Source of the DNA: Saccharothrix sp. ST-888
GTDB lineage: Bacteria > Actinomycetota > Actinomycetes > Streptomycetales > Streptomycetaceae
NCBI RefSeq assembly: GCF_000955975.1
Contig: NZ_JYJF01000039.1
Location: 1-56,126, forward strand
DNA length: 56,126 nt
Direction: 5' to 3'
Position 1 is the first letter of the stretch; each line of letters starts with the position of its first letter. This document shows, one piece after another, positions 28,632 through 38,343 of the stretch. The notes below the pieces were generated by a model. It searched no databases and was not told where the DNA came from. It was given only the letters and a program-made list of their open reading frames with translations. A program made the translations under genes and the position numbers.

Positions 28632-29558
28632 TCAGTGCTCGGCGAGCAGGGCCGTGCGCAGGTCGGTGAGCGTGCGGTTGAGCAGGCGGGAGATGTGCAT
28701 CTGGGAGAGGCCGAGTTCGCGCCCGATCTCGGCCTGGGTGAGTTCGGCGCCGAAGCGCAGGGAGAGGATCCTGCGGTCGCGCTCGGGCAGGTCGGCGATC
28801 AGCGGTTTGAGCGTCTGCAGGTCGAGGAGGGTGTCGAAGGCCGGTTCGTCGACTGCCAGCCGGTCGGCCAGCGAAGGGCTGGTCTCGGCGGGGTCGTCGG
28901 GGCCGGCGGGGGCGTCCAGCGAGCGGGCCGTCTGGGCGCGGGAGGCGGTCAGCCCCTCGTTGACCTCGGCCTCGGTCAGGTCGAGGTGCTCGGCGAGTTC
29001 GGCGGAGGTCGGTGCGCGGTCCAGCGACTGCTCCAGCGCGTCCGTGGTCTTGGCGAGGGTCAGACGCAGTTCCTGCAGTCGCCGGGGGACGTGCACCATC
29101 CAGCCGGTGTCGCGGAAGAAGCGCTTGATCTCGCCGGTGATGGTCGGCAGCGCGAAGGTCGAGAACTCGACCTGGTACGACGGATCGAACCGGTCGATGG
29201 CCCTGATCAGACCGATCGTGCCGACCTGGACGATGTCCTCCGTCGGCTCCGCACGGTGCCCGAAGCGGCCGGCCGCGAACTTGACGAGGGCCATGTTCAG
29301 CTCGATCAGGGTGCCGCGGACGTAGGAGTACTCGGCGGTGCCCTCGTCCGCCGCGCGCAGCCGGGCGAAGAGGACCTTGGAGAGTTCGCGCGCGTCGGCC
29401 GGGCAGACCTGCGCCAGGTCGTCCGTCTCGATTCCGAGCTCGGCCGCCAGGGCGGCGAGGTCGTCCGATCCGGTGATCGCGGACGCCGGTCCGGGCTCCG
29501 CCGGAGAGGCGTCGGCGCAGCGGACAGCGGGCGAAGGGCTGGAAACAGTGGCCGGCAT
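28632..29558 (-). CDS. RNA polymerase sigma factor, SigB/SigF/SigG family
   Basis: Group 3 sigma-70 factor of 308 residues. Region 2 is seen as LIELNMALVKFAAGRF, DIVQVGTIGLIRAIDRFD and FSTFALPTITGEIKRFFRD; region 3 as VPRRLQELRLTL; region 4 as ERDRRILSLRFGAELTQAEIGRELGLSQMHISRLL, the -35 binding helix-turn-helix. About 70 residues precede region 2, longer than usual. The ATG at 29556-29558 follows AGGAG. It is divergent from a STAS antagonist and an HATPase kinase, the standard partners that free or hold this sigma class during stress or development. Which S. coelicolor sigma factor is its orthologue cannot be told here. Confidence 0.93.
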   Translation of the reverse strand: MPATVSSPSPAVRCADASPAEPGPASAITGSDDLAALAAELGIETDDLAQVCPADARELSKVLFARLRAADEGTAEYSYVRGTLIELNMALVKFAAGRFGHRAEPTEDIVQVGTIGLIRAIDRFDPSYQVEFSTFALPTITGEIKRFFRDTGWMVHVPRRLQELRLTLAKTTDALEQSLDRAPTSAELAEHLDLTEAEVNEGLTASRAQTARSLDAPAGPDDPAETSPSLADRLAVDEPAFDTLLDLQTLKPLIADLPERDRRILSLRFGAELTQAEIGRELGLSQMHISRLLNRTLTDLRTALLAEH

Positions 29559-29854
29559 GCTCTTTCTCCTCTGGCGACAAACCGCGCGGGTCGGACACGG
29601 CTCCGACTCGGGTGCCCCGACCAGCGCAGAGCAGTCGCAAAGACACTCAAGGTTCACATATTCTCCACCAGGTCTCACCCGATCGGCGCCGGAGGGGCCC
29701 GATTCGTCCCGGCACCGGGCTCGTCCGGCCCTGCGGGAGCGGGTCCCTACCCACCGAGGAGCCGTCGCCATAAAGTCGTACCGGGGGTGCCGAGCGTCCC
29801 GCACAGATCGCCGGTGGCCCGGGACCGGACCGTCGCCCGACAGACAGGAGCACC

Positions 29855-30250
29855 ATGCACAGCAGCGTCCCCGAGGGGGCCGGGGCAACCCCGCCGACGA
29901 CCGACCTCGAACCGGCACGGCTCACGGCCGGACTCCGGACCGAGGCCGGTGTGGTCGTCGTCTCACCCTCCGGAGAACTGGACCACGACAGCGCCGCCCT
30001 GCTCAAGGACTGCCTGGCCGAGGCGGTCGGACGGGCCGACGCTCGCGTCGTGGTGGACTGCCGGGGCCTCTCGTTCTGCGACTCCACCGGGCTGAACGTG
30101 CTGCTTGTCACACGGCTCCAGGCGGAGGCGGCCCGGATCTCCCTGGTCCTGGCCGACGTCCAGCCCAGATTCGCCAGAGTGCTGGAGCTCACCGGCACCG
30201 ACGCGGTGTTCGACATCCGCCCCGACGTCGACAGTGCGGTCGCCGGATGA
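29855..30250 (+). CDS. STAS-domain anti-sigma factor antagonist
   Basis: 131-residue protein of the RsbV/SpoIIAA/BldG type. It carries the phosphorylation-loop motif FCDSTGLN, with Ser77 as the likely target of the cognate kinase. The unphosphorylated form would bind the anti-sigma kinase and release the sigma factor. The ATG follows ACAGGAGC. An N-terminal extension of about 25 residues is probably disordered. It lies 138 bp upstream of the HATPase gene and divergent from the sigma-factor gene. Confidence 0.92.
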   Translation: MHSSVPEGAGATPPTTDLEPARLTAGLRTEAGVVVVSPSGELDHDSAALLKDCLAEAVGRADARVVVDCRGLSFCDSTGLNVLLVTRLQAEAARISLVLADVQPRFARVLELTGTDAVFDIRPDVDSAVAG

Positions 30251-30388
30251 CCCCTACGCTCCGGGGCTCCGGCAGCGGACATCGGCGGGTGAACCGGCCC
30301 GCAGCACGTGTTCGCCCCGGCGCAGCGGGAAGACGAGCCTGCGGCGGTCGGCTCGCCGCCAGTCCACCAGCCGTCAGAGTGAGGACAG

Positions 30389-30859
30389 ATGAGCGCGAGT
30401 GATTCTCGGACCACCGATCGGCCCGTGCTGTCCGACCTGCCCGAGTCGGGGCAGCGTCGTCAGCTGATCCTCACCGGCGTCGTCGGCACGGTCGGCCGTT
30501 GCCGCGACCACACCCGCCAGGCCCTGCACGACTGGGGCTGGCTGCCCACCGAGGACCCGGACCAGGAGGCCCGCGCGGAGGACATCCTGCTCGTCGTCTC
30601 CGAGCTGGTCACCAACGCCTGCCAGCACACGGGAGGCGCGGACCAGCTCGTCCTGTACGCCACCGGCCGCACGCTGCGGGTCGAGGTGTACGACGGCGCG
30701 GCCACCGCTCCGCACCTCCGGCTGCCGTACACCCCCGGCCGCCCGGGCGGCCACGGCCTGCACACCGTCGCGCTGCTGGCGAGCCGTTGGGGTCACACCC
30801 CTCGTACCGACCACCCCGGCAAGGCCGTCTGGGCCGAGATCGACCTCCCCCTCACCTGA
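30389..30859 (+). CDS. HATPase-domain anti-sigma factor / serine kinase
   Basis: 156-residue RsbW/SpoIIAB-like protein of the GHKL fold. The N-box is ILLVVSELVTNACQH, and the later ATP-lid Gly-rich region is GRPGGHGLHTVALLASRWG. Such proteins bind their sigma factor and phosphorylate a STAS antagonist. It is preceded by GAGGACAG. The position directly after a STAS gene and opposite a sigma-factor gene argues that these three act together, but streptomycetes carry dozens of such kinases and cross-talk is known. Confidence 0.9.
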   Translation: MSASDSRTTDRPVLSDLPESGQRRQLILTGVVGTVGRCRDHTRQALHDWGWLPTEDPDQEARAEDILLVVSELVTNACQHTGGADQLVLYATGRTLRVEVYDGAATAPHLRLPYTPGRPGGHGLHTVALLASRWGHTPRTDHPGKAVWAEIDLPLT

Positions 30860-30861
30860 GG

Positions 30862-30911
30862 CCCGGGCGTTCGCCGGACAGGCCCGGGGCACTGCACACC
30901 GAACGCCCGGG
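30862..30911. terminator. Terminator hairpin after HATPase gene
   Basis: Perfect 12-bp arms (30862-30873 and 30900-30911, CCCGGGCGTTCG and complement) lie 3 bp after the stop, with a 26-nt loop. The gap lies between convergent genes, so it may act in both directions. Confidence 0.65.
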
Positions 30912-31023
30912 TCGGCCGCAGATCGCGGCCGGCCCGGGCGAGGCGAACGGTCAGCGGGTCGGACACCCGGGAGGCCTCCGGGGTTACCAGCGCCATCTGA
31001 CCGATCGTCAACTCTCTTGGTTG

Positions 31024-32058
31024 TCAATCCCGTTGGCCGACACTGATCCTGGGCAGCGACTCCGGACAGTGCTCCCGGAGGTACGCGATCAGCTGCTCCC
31101 GGATCCAGCAGCGCAGCTCGAAGGCGTCCGAGGCGTTGCGGGCCGTCATCAGCGCACGGACCACGATGGTGCTGGGCGTGGTGTCCACGAGCTGGAGCGC
31201 GCTGCCGACGCCGTCCCACAGCGGGCACTGCTTCAACAGCCGGTCGAACTCGGCCCGCAGCTCGTCCATCGGCGTACGGTGGTCGAGGTGCAGCAGCGCC
31301 GTACCGGTGATCGCGGGATCCCGGCGGGACCAGTTCTCGAAGGGCTTGCCGACGAAGTACGACACCGGCATCACGATCCGCCGCTGGTCCCAGGTCGCGA
31401 TCACCACATAGGTCAGGGTGATCTCCTCGACCGTGCCCCAGTCACCCGCCACCACCACGTCGTCGCCGAGCCGTACGACATCGCCGAAGGCCAGCTGGAC
31501 TCCGGCGAACAGGTTGGCGAGCGTGCTCTGCGCGGCGACACCCACGACCAGACCGACCACGCCCGCCGAGGCCAGCAGGCTGGCACCGACCGCGCGGACC
31601 GCCGGAAAGGTCGTCAGGGCGGCCGCCAGCGTCACGACGGCGATACCGGCACCGGCCAGCCGTCGCAGCATCACGGTCTGGGTCCTGACCCGGCGGATCC
31701 TGGCCGGATCCCGGCGTTCGGTCGCGTACCGGGCCAACGAGGTGTCGATCAGCAGCGTCACGACCCTGGTGAGCAGCCAGCCGCCGGAGGCGAGGAGGAG
31801 CAGCAGCAGGCCGTGCCGGATCGGCCCCCGGGTCGGCGGCGGGAGGCCCGCCCCGGGCTCCACGACCAGCAGCAGCAACGATCCGAGGGTCAGCAGCGTC
31901 GGTACCCGACAGCTCCGCAGCATGCGCCTCATCGACAGGTCGGGCAGCCGCCCGGCGGTCCGACGGCCGACCAGCAGCACCGCACGGTCGGCGGCCGCAG
32001 TCGCCAGGACCACCGCACCGACCAGCGCGATCGGCGTCAGCAGATTCCACGGGGACAT
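31024..32058 (-). CDS. Mechanosensitive ion channel, MscS family
   Basis: 344 residues. Four predicted membrane segments precede the conserved pore helix and beta domain: GASLLASAGVVGLVVGVAAQSTLANLFAG contains the Gly/Ala-packed pore-lining helix, and DDVVVAGDWGTVEEITLTYVVIATWDQRRIVMP is the MscS beta domain. A C-terminal alpha/beta part follows. It opens under membrane tension and lets out solutes after osmotic downshock. The ATG has an excellent ribosome binding site (AAGGAG). Four 9-bp tandem repeats sit just upstream. Confidence 0.93.
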   Translation of the reverse strand: MSPWNLLTPIALVGAVVLATAAADRAVLLVGRRTAGRLPDLSMRRMLRSCRVPTLLTLGSLLLLVVEPGAGLPPPTRGPIRHGLLLLLLASGGWLLTRVVTLLIDTSLARYATERRDPARIRRVRTQTVMLRRLAGAGIAVVTLAAALTTFPAVRAVGASLLASAGVVGLVVGVAAQSTLANLFAGVQLAFGDVVRLGDDVVVAGDWGTVEEITLTYVVIATWDQRRIVMPVSYFVGKPFENWSRRDPAITGTALLHLDHRTPMDELRAEFDRLLKQCPLWDGVGSALQLVDTTPSTIVVRALMTARNASDAFELRCWIREQLIAYLREHCPESLPRISVGQRD

Positions 32059-32070
32059 GTATCTCCTTTT

Positions 32071-32106
32071 TCGATCGGGTCGCTCGGGTCGCTCGGGCCG
32101 CTCGGG
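32071..32106. repeat. Four tandem 9-bp repeats before mscS-like gene
   Basis: Units TCGATCGGG, TCGCTCGGG, TCGCTCGGG and CCGCTCGGG run head to tail directly upstream of the ribosome binding site of the channel gene, in its 5' leader or promoter. Slippage here could alter expression. The rest of the 292-bp gap to the WhiB gene shows nothing clear. Confidence 0.8.
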
Positions 32107-32350
32107 ATCGACGGCGGGTGCGTCGGTGGGCGGCCGGTACGGACGAAGGGGCGGCGGCCCGCCCGGGCGGGTGGAGTCGGCGCCCGTCTACCCCCGCCGC
32201 ACGCCGTTACCCCGCCCGAGGCGGTTCCGGCAGCCCCGACCGGACTCCGCAGAAGACCGATGGAGATCCGCATAGCTCCGACCGACGGGGGTAGCCGGGG
32301 CATCGAACGGACGCCTGGGCCCCTGAACCAGCCCTTCCCAAGGAGATTCC

Positions 32351-32659
32351 GTGACCGACATATCCCGTCTGCCCGGCCCCTTCGAACACCGCTGGGAGTG
32401 GCAGTTCCACGCGGCCTGCCGCACCGCGGACACCGGCCTCTTCTTCCACCCGCCCGGCGAACGCGGCCCCGCCCACGACGATCGGGACACGGCCGCGAAG
32501 ACGGTCTGCGCGCACTGCCCCGTCCGCGCCGCCTGCCTGCAGTACGCGCTCGAAGCGCGCGAGCCCTACGGCGTCTGGGGCGGGCTCACCGTGGAGGAAC
32601 GTCGCGCCCTGCGTTCCCGGCAGCAGGCGCGGACCACCCGCCACCGGACCGCCGCCTGA
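32351..32659 (+). CDS. WhiB-family iron-sulfur regulator
   Basis: 102-residue Wbl protein found only in actinobacteria. The four cluster-binding cysteines are Cys23, Cys53, Cys56 and Cys62 (C-x29-C-x2-C-x5-C). The turn GVWGG and the following basic tail (ERRALRSRQQARTTRHR) form the sigma-factor-binding and DNA-binding parts. Wbl proteins bind the primary sigma factor and control development, redox stress or drug resistance. The ATG follows AAGGAG. Which Wbl class it belongs to cannot be stated from sequence alone. Confidence 0.95.
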   Translation: MTDISRLPGPFEHRWEWQFHAACRTADTGLFFHPPGERGPAHDDRDTAAKTVCAHCPVRAACLQYALEAREPYGVWGGLTVEERRALRSRQQARTTRHRTAA

Positions 32660-32835
32660 GTGCCCGGCTGATCGTTCGGCTGGGCCGGGTTGGCGGCCGG
32701 GAGACGCGCGGCCGACGGTGGCAGCTGTGGACGGCACGGGTTTCGGCCGCTTGCTCGGGTAACTGCTGGAGCGGCCCGACAAGAGCGCTCCGGGTGAGCT
32801 GCCGGCTCTGGTCGGACAGATCGGGTCGGCCAGTT

Positions 32836-33072
32836 GATCCTCGGCCTGGCCGCAACCTCAAGATGGCGGCCGTCGGCCGGGCGTTCGGGATGGACGTGTT
32901 CGAGACCGGGCCGCTGCCGGACGACGACGTGCTGCGCACGCTGCCCAACGTGCTGGCAACGCCCCCCACCTGGGCTGTGTGACGCAGTCCGACTACCGCA
33001 CGTACTTCCACCGAGGCCGTGGCCGACATCGCCGACTTCCTCGCCGGAGCGCCGATCCGGACCCTGGCCGAC
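32836..33072 (+). pseudogene. D-2-hydroxyacid dehydrogenase remnant with internal deletion and two frameshifts
   Basis: Three consecutive fragments in different frames match the C-terminal part of the NAD-dependent D-2-hydroxyacid dehydrogenase family: VGRAFGMDVF then ETGPLPDDDVLRTLPNVLATP; then PHLG-VTQSDYRTYF; then EAVADIADFLAGAPIRTLA. The first fragment joins GMDV, from the NAD-binding half, straight to the segment that usually follows -LDVF near the C-terminus, so roughly 120-140 residues including the catalytic Arg/Glu region seem deleted. Upstream (32715-32830) is more decayed coding-like DNA (FGRLLG, LLERPDKSAPGELPAL) of unknown origin. Confidence 0.7.
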
Positions 33073-33119
33073 GGGCAGCCGGACCCCGCGATCGGTGCCC
33101 GTCCGCCGGACAGGCAGAA

Positions 33120-33152
33120 GGCCCCGGGCCGTCGCTCGGACGGCCCGGGGCC
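33120..33152. terminator. Strong hairpin downstream of isocitrate dehydrogenase gene
   Basis: Perfect 14-bp arms 33120-33133 and 33139-33152 (GGCCCCGGGCCGTC and complement), 5-nt loop. It lies about 55 bp after the stop of the minus-strand isocitrate dehydrogenase gene and is its likely terminator. Confidence 0.75.
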
Positions 33153-33207
33153 CTGCCTGTCACGCCGTGGAACCACCGCGCGGAGTGGAACTACCGCGCG
33201 GATCGCA

Positions 33208-35427
<2,220 letters not shown>

Positions 35428-35453
35428 CGGTACTCCGCTTCACGTCTACAACG

Positions 35454-35467
35454 TCTTGATATCAAGA
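35454..35467. promoter_or_regulatory. 14-bp palindrome upstream of isocitrate dehydrogenase gene
   Basis: TCTTGATATCAAGA is a perfect palindrome followed by a further GATATC half. It sits 27-40 bp before the icd start, where a repressor would overlap the promoter or leader. The shape fits MarR-family operators; TamR, a MarR regulator of TCA-cycle genes in S. coelicolor, is a candidate, not a demonstrated match. Confidence 0.55.
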
Positions 35468-35707
35468 TATCTCGTGATGGCCCCTCCCCGACACCCACCC
35501 CCGCGTCGAGTCGTCAGGTCCTCGGGGCGGACCGGCTCCCGTGCGGCGGCGAGCACGCCGACGTGACGCACCACACACCGAGTATGAGCGGCACCCTGAT
35601 GCCGCTGCCAATCGGACCGGCCCTGCTCTCCGAGAGCGGCGCCCTCACCGCCCAGTCCCCCATCGAGACGGGTTACTTCCTGTTCGCCCCGCACGCGGCT
35701 GCCGGAG

Positions 35708-36505
35708 TCACCGCGCCAGTTCGTGCCGCCGGTCCCAGACCCGCGCCGAGATCCGCGCCAGCAGCCCGGCCGCCGGATCGATCTCGTCGTGGCCCGAGGC
35801 CAGCGGGCCGGTGTAGCAGACCGCGAGCGCGTACGGCGCGCTGTCCTCGGGGTGGACGACGGCGGCGCAGTGCCGCACACCGGGGCACCAGCCGTTCTTG
35901 AAGCCGATCCGGGTGCCCGGCGGAAGCCCGGCCGCCAGGTCGACCCGCCAGGTGTTGCGTTCCAGCAGGGCGAGCAGCTCGGGCTCCAGGGACTCCAGCA
36001 GCCGGACCAGGTCCAGCGCGGTGACCCGGTTGTGCACTCCGGCGTCGCGGGCGGGGAAGTCCTCGATGCCGCGCGGGCTCGAACTGCGGGTGGCGTTCGC
36101 CTGCCGCCACGCCTCCGCCACCGCGGGCCGGCCCACCTGCGCCAGGCAGAGATTGGTGGCCAGGTTCGAGGAGTGCGTGATCATCCGTTCGGCGAGCCAG
36201 CGCAACGGGGCCGAGGCCGGCGCCTCAGCCATGTTCGGGGACGAGGCCGGGGACGACGCCGGTCCGGCGTCGAGCAGCTGCCAGGGTTCGGGGTCACTGT
36301 CCCACTCGCGCGCGTTGCCGTAACTGCCGCCGACCGCCGAGGTGAACCGGTTGACCACCGGTACGGCGGCCTCCAGGTCGAGCCCGCTGCGGTACACGGC
36401 CGCGAGCACGGCCATCTTCATGGTGCTCGCCGCATCGTGCAGCACCTCGGCGTTCCGCAGTACCACCGGCGCTCCGCGCCACGGCCCCACGACGACAGAC
36501 AGCAT
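35708..36505 (-). CDS. Serine hydrolase of the beta-lactamase / penicillin-binding fold, without signal peptide
   Basis: 265 residues from the ATG at 36503-36505 (preceded by GGAG). The three active-site motifs of the class A beta-lactamase fold are visible: S27-T-M-K30 (SxxK), SSN in MITHSSNLATN (SxN) and KNG in GFKNGWCPG (KTG-like). RWLAERMI before the SxN motif and RVTALDLVRLL fit the helical domain. There is no export signal, so it is probably cytoplasmic, unlike real beta-lactamases. No Glu166-type deacylating residue could be pinned down. Likely an esterase or peptidase; resistance is not supported. Confidence 0.82.
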   Translation of the reverse strand: MLSVVVGPWRGAPVVLRNAEVLHDAASTMKMAVLAAVYRSGLDLEAAVPVVNRFTSAVGGSYGNAREWDSDPEPWQLLDAGPASSPASSPNMAEAPASAPLRWLAERMITHSSNLATNLCLAQVGRPAVAEAWRQANATRSSSPRGIEDFPARDAGVHNRVTALDLVRLLESLEPELLALLERNTWRVDLAAGLPPGTRIGFKNGWCPGVRHCAAVVHPEDSAPYALAVCYTGPLASGHDEIDPAAGLLARISARVWDRRHELAR

Positions 36506-36667
36506 GCCCCACTCCGATCCGTGACCGCCTGCGAGTCCTCTTCCCCCGGCCGAGGAGCATGGCACCCGAAAGCCCCCGCTGTCCGCCGGTCGGCAGCGGT
36601 GGCGGCCGCAATCACGGGAATGGCGGCGTGCCCCGTGTGCCGGTCGGTCCGGCCGCGATGCGATCGG

Positions 36668-37177
36668 CTACCGCTGCCGTACCAGGCCGCGGACATAGGC
36701 CGCCTGGCCCGCGTGCTGGAGGTTGTCGGAGATGACGCTGACCAGTCGGACGGCCAGGGTGACCGGTGGAGTCCAGCTCTCGTCCACGACCCGGCGCAGG
36801 TCCGCGTCACGGATCCCGCCGACGTAGCGGACGGTGTGCTCGTGCACGGCGTCGTAGTAACCGGTCAGCAGCGTACGGGACTTGACCCGCACCGCGGCCA
36901 CCTCCCCGGCGGAGTGGCCGTATCCGGTGTCCGCAGCGGAGAACGGGAGCGCGAAGCGGTCCCACCAGCCGTCGGCGGTCCACAGCTGCTCGGTGCCGCT
37001 CGCATCGGCGACATGGTCGTCCTGTACCCGCGTCAGATGCCAGATCAGCCAGGCGACCGAGTTGGCCTGTTCGGCCGGACGCTCGGCCAGTTGGGCGGCG
37101 GTGAGACCGCCGACCGCCTCGTGGACGGTCTCCTGGACTCGGTTGAAGGCATCGACCAATAGGTCCGCGCTGGTCAT
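36668..37177 (-). CDS. DinB-family (DUF664-type) putative thiol transferase
   Basis: 169-residue four-helix-bundle protein. The three metal-binding His residues of the DinB fold are likely those in SVAWLIWHLTRVQDDH, in the middle (DAVHEHTVRYVGG) and in SVISDNLQHAGQAAYVRGL. The sequence order matches DUF664/mycothiol-dependent DinB proteins, which use mycothiol or bacillithiol to modify small molecules. The ATG at 37175-37177 follows GGAGGG. No partner gene is coupled to it. Confidence 0.85.
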   Translation of the reverse strand: MTSADLLVDAFNRVQETVHEAVGGLTAAQLAERPAEQANSVAWLIWHLTRVQDDHVADASGTEQLWTADGWWDRFALPFSAADTGYGHSAGEVAAVRVKSRTLLTGYYDAVHEHTVRYVGGIRDADLRRVVDESWTPPVTLAVRLVSVISDNLQHAGQAAYVRGLVRQR

Positions 37178-37470
37178 CCGGCCCTCCGTACTCGGTGCTG
37201 CGGCACCGCCGTTCGGCGGTGCGACTGCTCCGATTGTGCCCGCCCGGCCATCCTGCGGCGCGGAATGACGGGGCGCCGCACGTGTCGTCCACCGGCTCCC
37301 GGAACGGTGCCCGGGAAGTCCAGGGGTCCGGCCGGGGCCGCTGGGCGGGCGGCGGGGTCCGGGCGCGCCGGACGGCGCGCGCTCCGTCGTTTCGGCGCAA
37401 CGGTTCCTCGCGGCAGGCCGGTTGAGGACAATGAGGCCCGGGCGAGTGAGCGGGCGAGAGGACACACACC

Positions 37471-38178
37471 ATGGATCACCAGGAACTCCGGCACCGGTTC
37501 GCGACGCTGACCACGGCCCATGTGGCGGATGCCTGCATTCGCACCCGGATCCCGGTGCGCTGTGCGCCCGCGGGACTGCATGCCGTGGTGGCCGGTGGCC
37601 GGGTGGCCGGGCGGGCCTGCCCGGCCCGGCACGTCGGCAGTGTCGACATCTTCCTGGAGGCAATCGAGGGGTCCTCGCCCGGCGATGTGCTGGTGGTCGA
37701 CAACGGCGGACGGCTCGACGAGGCCTGCGTCGGTGATCTCGTGGTCCTGGAGGCGCAGTCCGCGGGGCTGGACGGGATCGTGATCTGGGGGCTGCACCGC
37801 GACACCGCCGACATCCGGGCACTCGGACTGCCGGTCTTCAGCCTGGGCGCGACGCCGACCGGCCCGCAACGCCTCGACGACCGCCCCGAGGACGCGCTGG
37901 AGTCCGTCACCGTGGGCGACTGGACGGTGAGTTGCGAGGACCTGGTCCTGGGCGACGACGACGGGGTGCTGCTCCTCCCGGCCGCCCGCGCCGAGGAGGT
38001 CCTCGCCCTCGCGGAGAGGATCCGCGACACCGAGCGCCGGCAGGCCGGACGGATCCACGCCGGTGTCCCGCTGCGCAGCCAGGTGCACTTCGACGCCTAC
38101 CTCGCGCAGCGCCGGCAGACGCCTTCCCTGACCTTCCGCGATCACCTGCGGTCCGTGGGCGGGGCCATCGAGGAGTGA
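37471..38178 (+). CDS. RraA-like protein / 4-hydroxy-4-methyl-2-oxoglutarate aldolase family
   Basis: 235 residues of the RraA/HMG aldolase fold. LTTAHVADACIRT is the usual N-terminus, GRVAGRACPAR the first core segment, SPGDVLVVDNGGRLDEACVGDLV the central glycine-rich loop, and GLDGIVIWGLHRDTADIRALGLPVFSLG the metal-binding and active-site region. In aldolases the Arg-Asp pair (here HRDTADI) binds substrate and Mg2+. It could be an aldolase/oxaloacetate decarboxylase or a regulator-like protein; RNase E inhibition is not implied. The start has weak ribosome binding (GAGAGGACAC). Confidence 0.85.
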   Translation: MDHQELRHRFATLTTAHVADACIRTRIPVRCAPAGLHAVVAGGRVAGRACPARHVGSVDIFLEAIEGSSPGDVLVVDNGGRLDEACVGDLVVLEAQSAGLDGIVIWGLHRDTADIRALGLPVFSLGATPTGPQRLDDRPEDALESVTVGDWTVSCEDLVLGDDDGVLLLPAARAEEVLALAERIRDTERRQAGRIHAGVPLRSQVHFDAYLAQRRQTPSLTFRDHLRSVGGAIEE

Positions 38179-38226
38179 CCTGCGGCCCTGGCCGGGCAAG
38201 GAGCACGCACCCGGCCGTCACGCGGC

Positions 38227-38269
38227 CCGACAGTCCGACAGCCCGACAACCGGGCTGTCGGACTGTCGG
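38227..38269. terminator. Strong 19-bp perfect hairpin
   Basis: Arms 38227-38245 and 38251-38269 are exact inverted repeats with a 5-nt loop. Each arm is itself two copies of CCGACAG. It lies 49 bp after the RraA-like gene and 75 bp before the end of the convergent L,D-transpeptidase gene, and can stop both. Confidence 0.85.
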
Positions 38270-38343
38270 AGGATCAGTTCACCGGACCGCCGCGCTTCAG
38301 GGCACCGGGGAAAGGTCGGCGGGTGCCTCGCAGGAGCGCCGGG

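Noticed and set aside
35584..35816. Plus-strand frame MSGTLMPLPIGPALLSES in the icd/hydrolase gap
   Set aside because: It runs into the 3' end of the serine hydrolase gene on the other strand, has no ribosome binding site and no known family.
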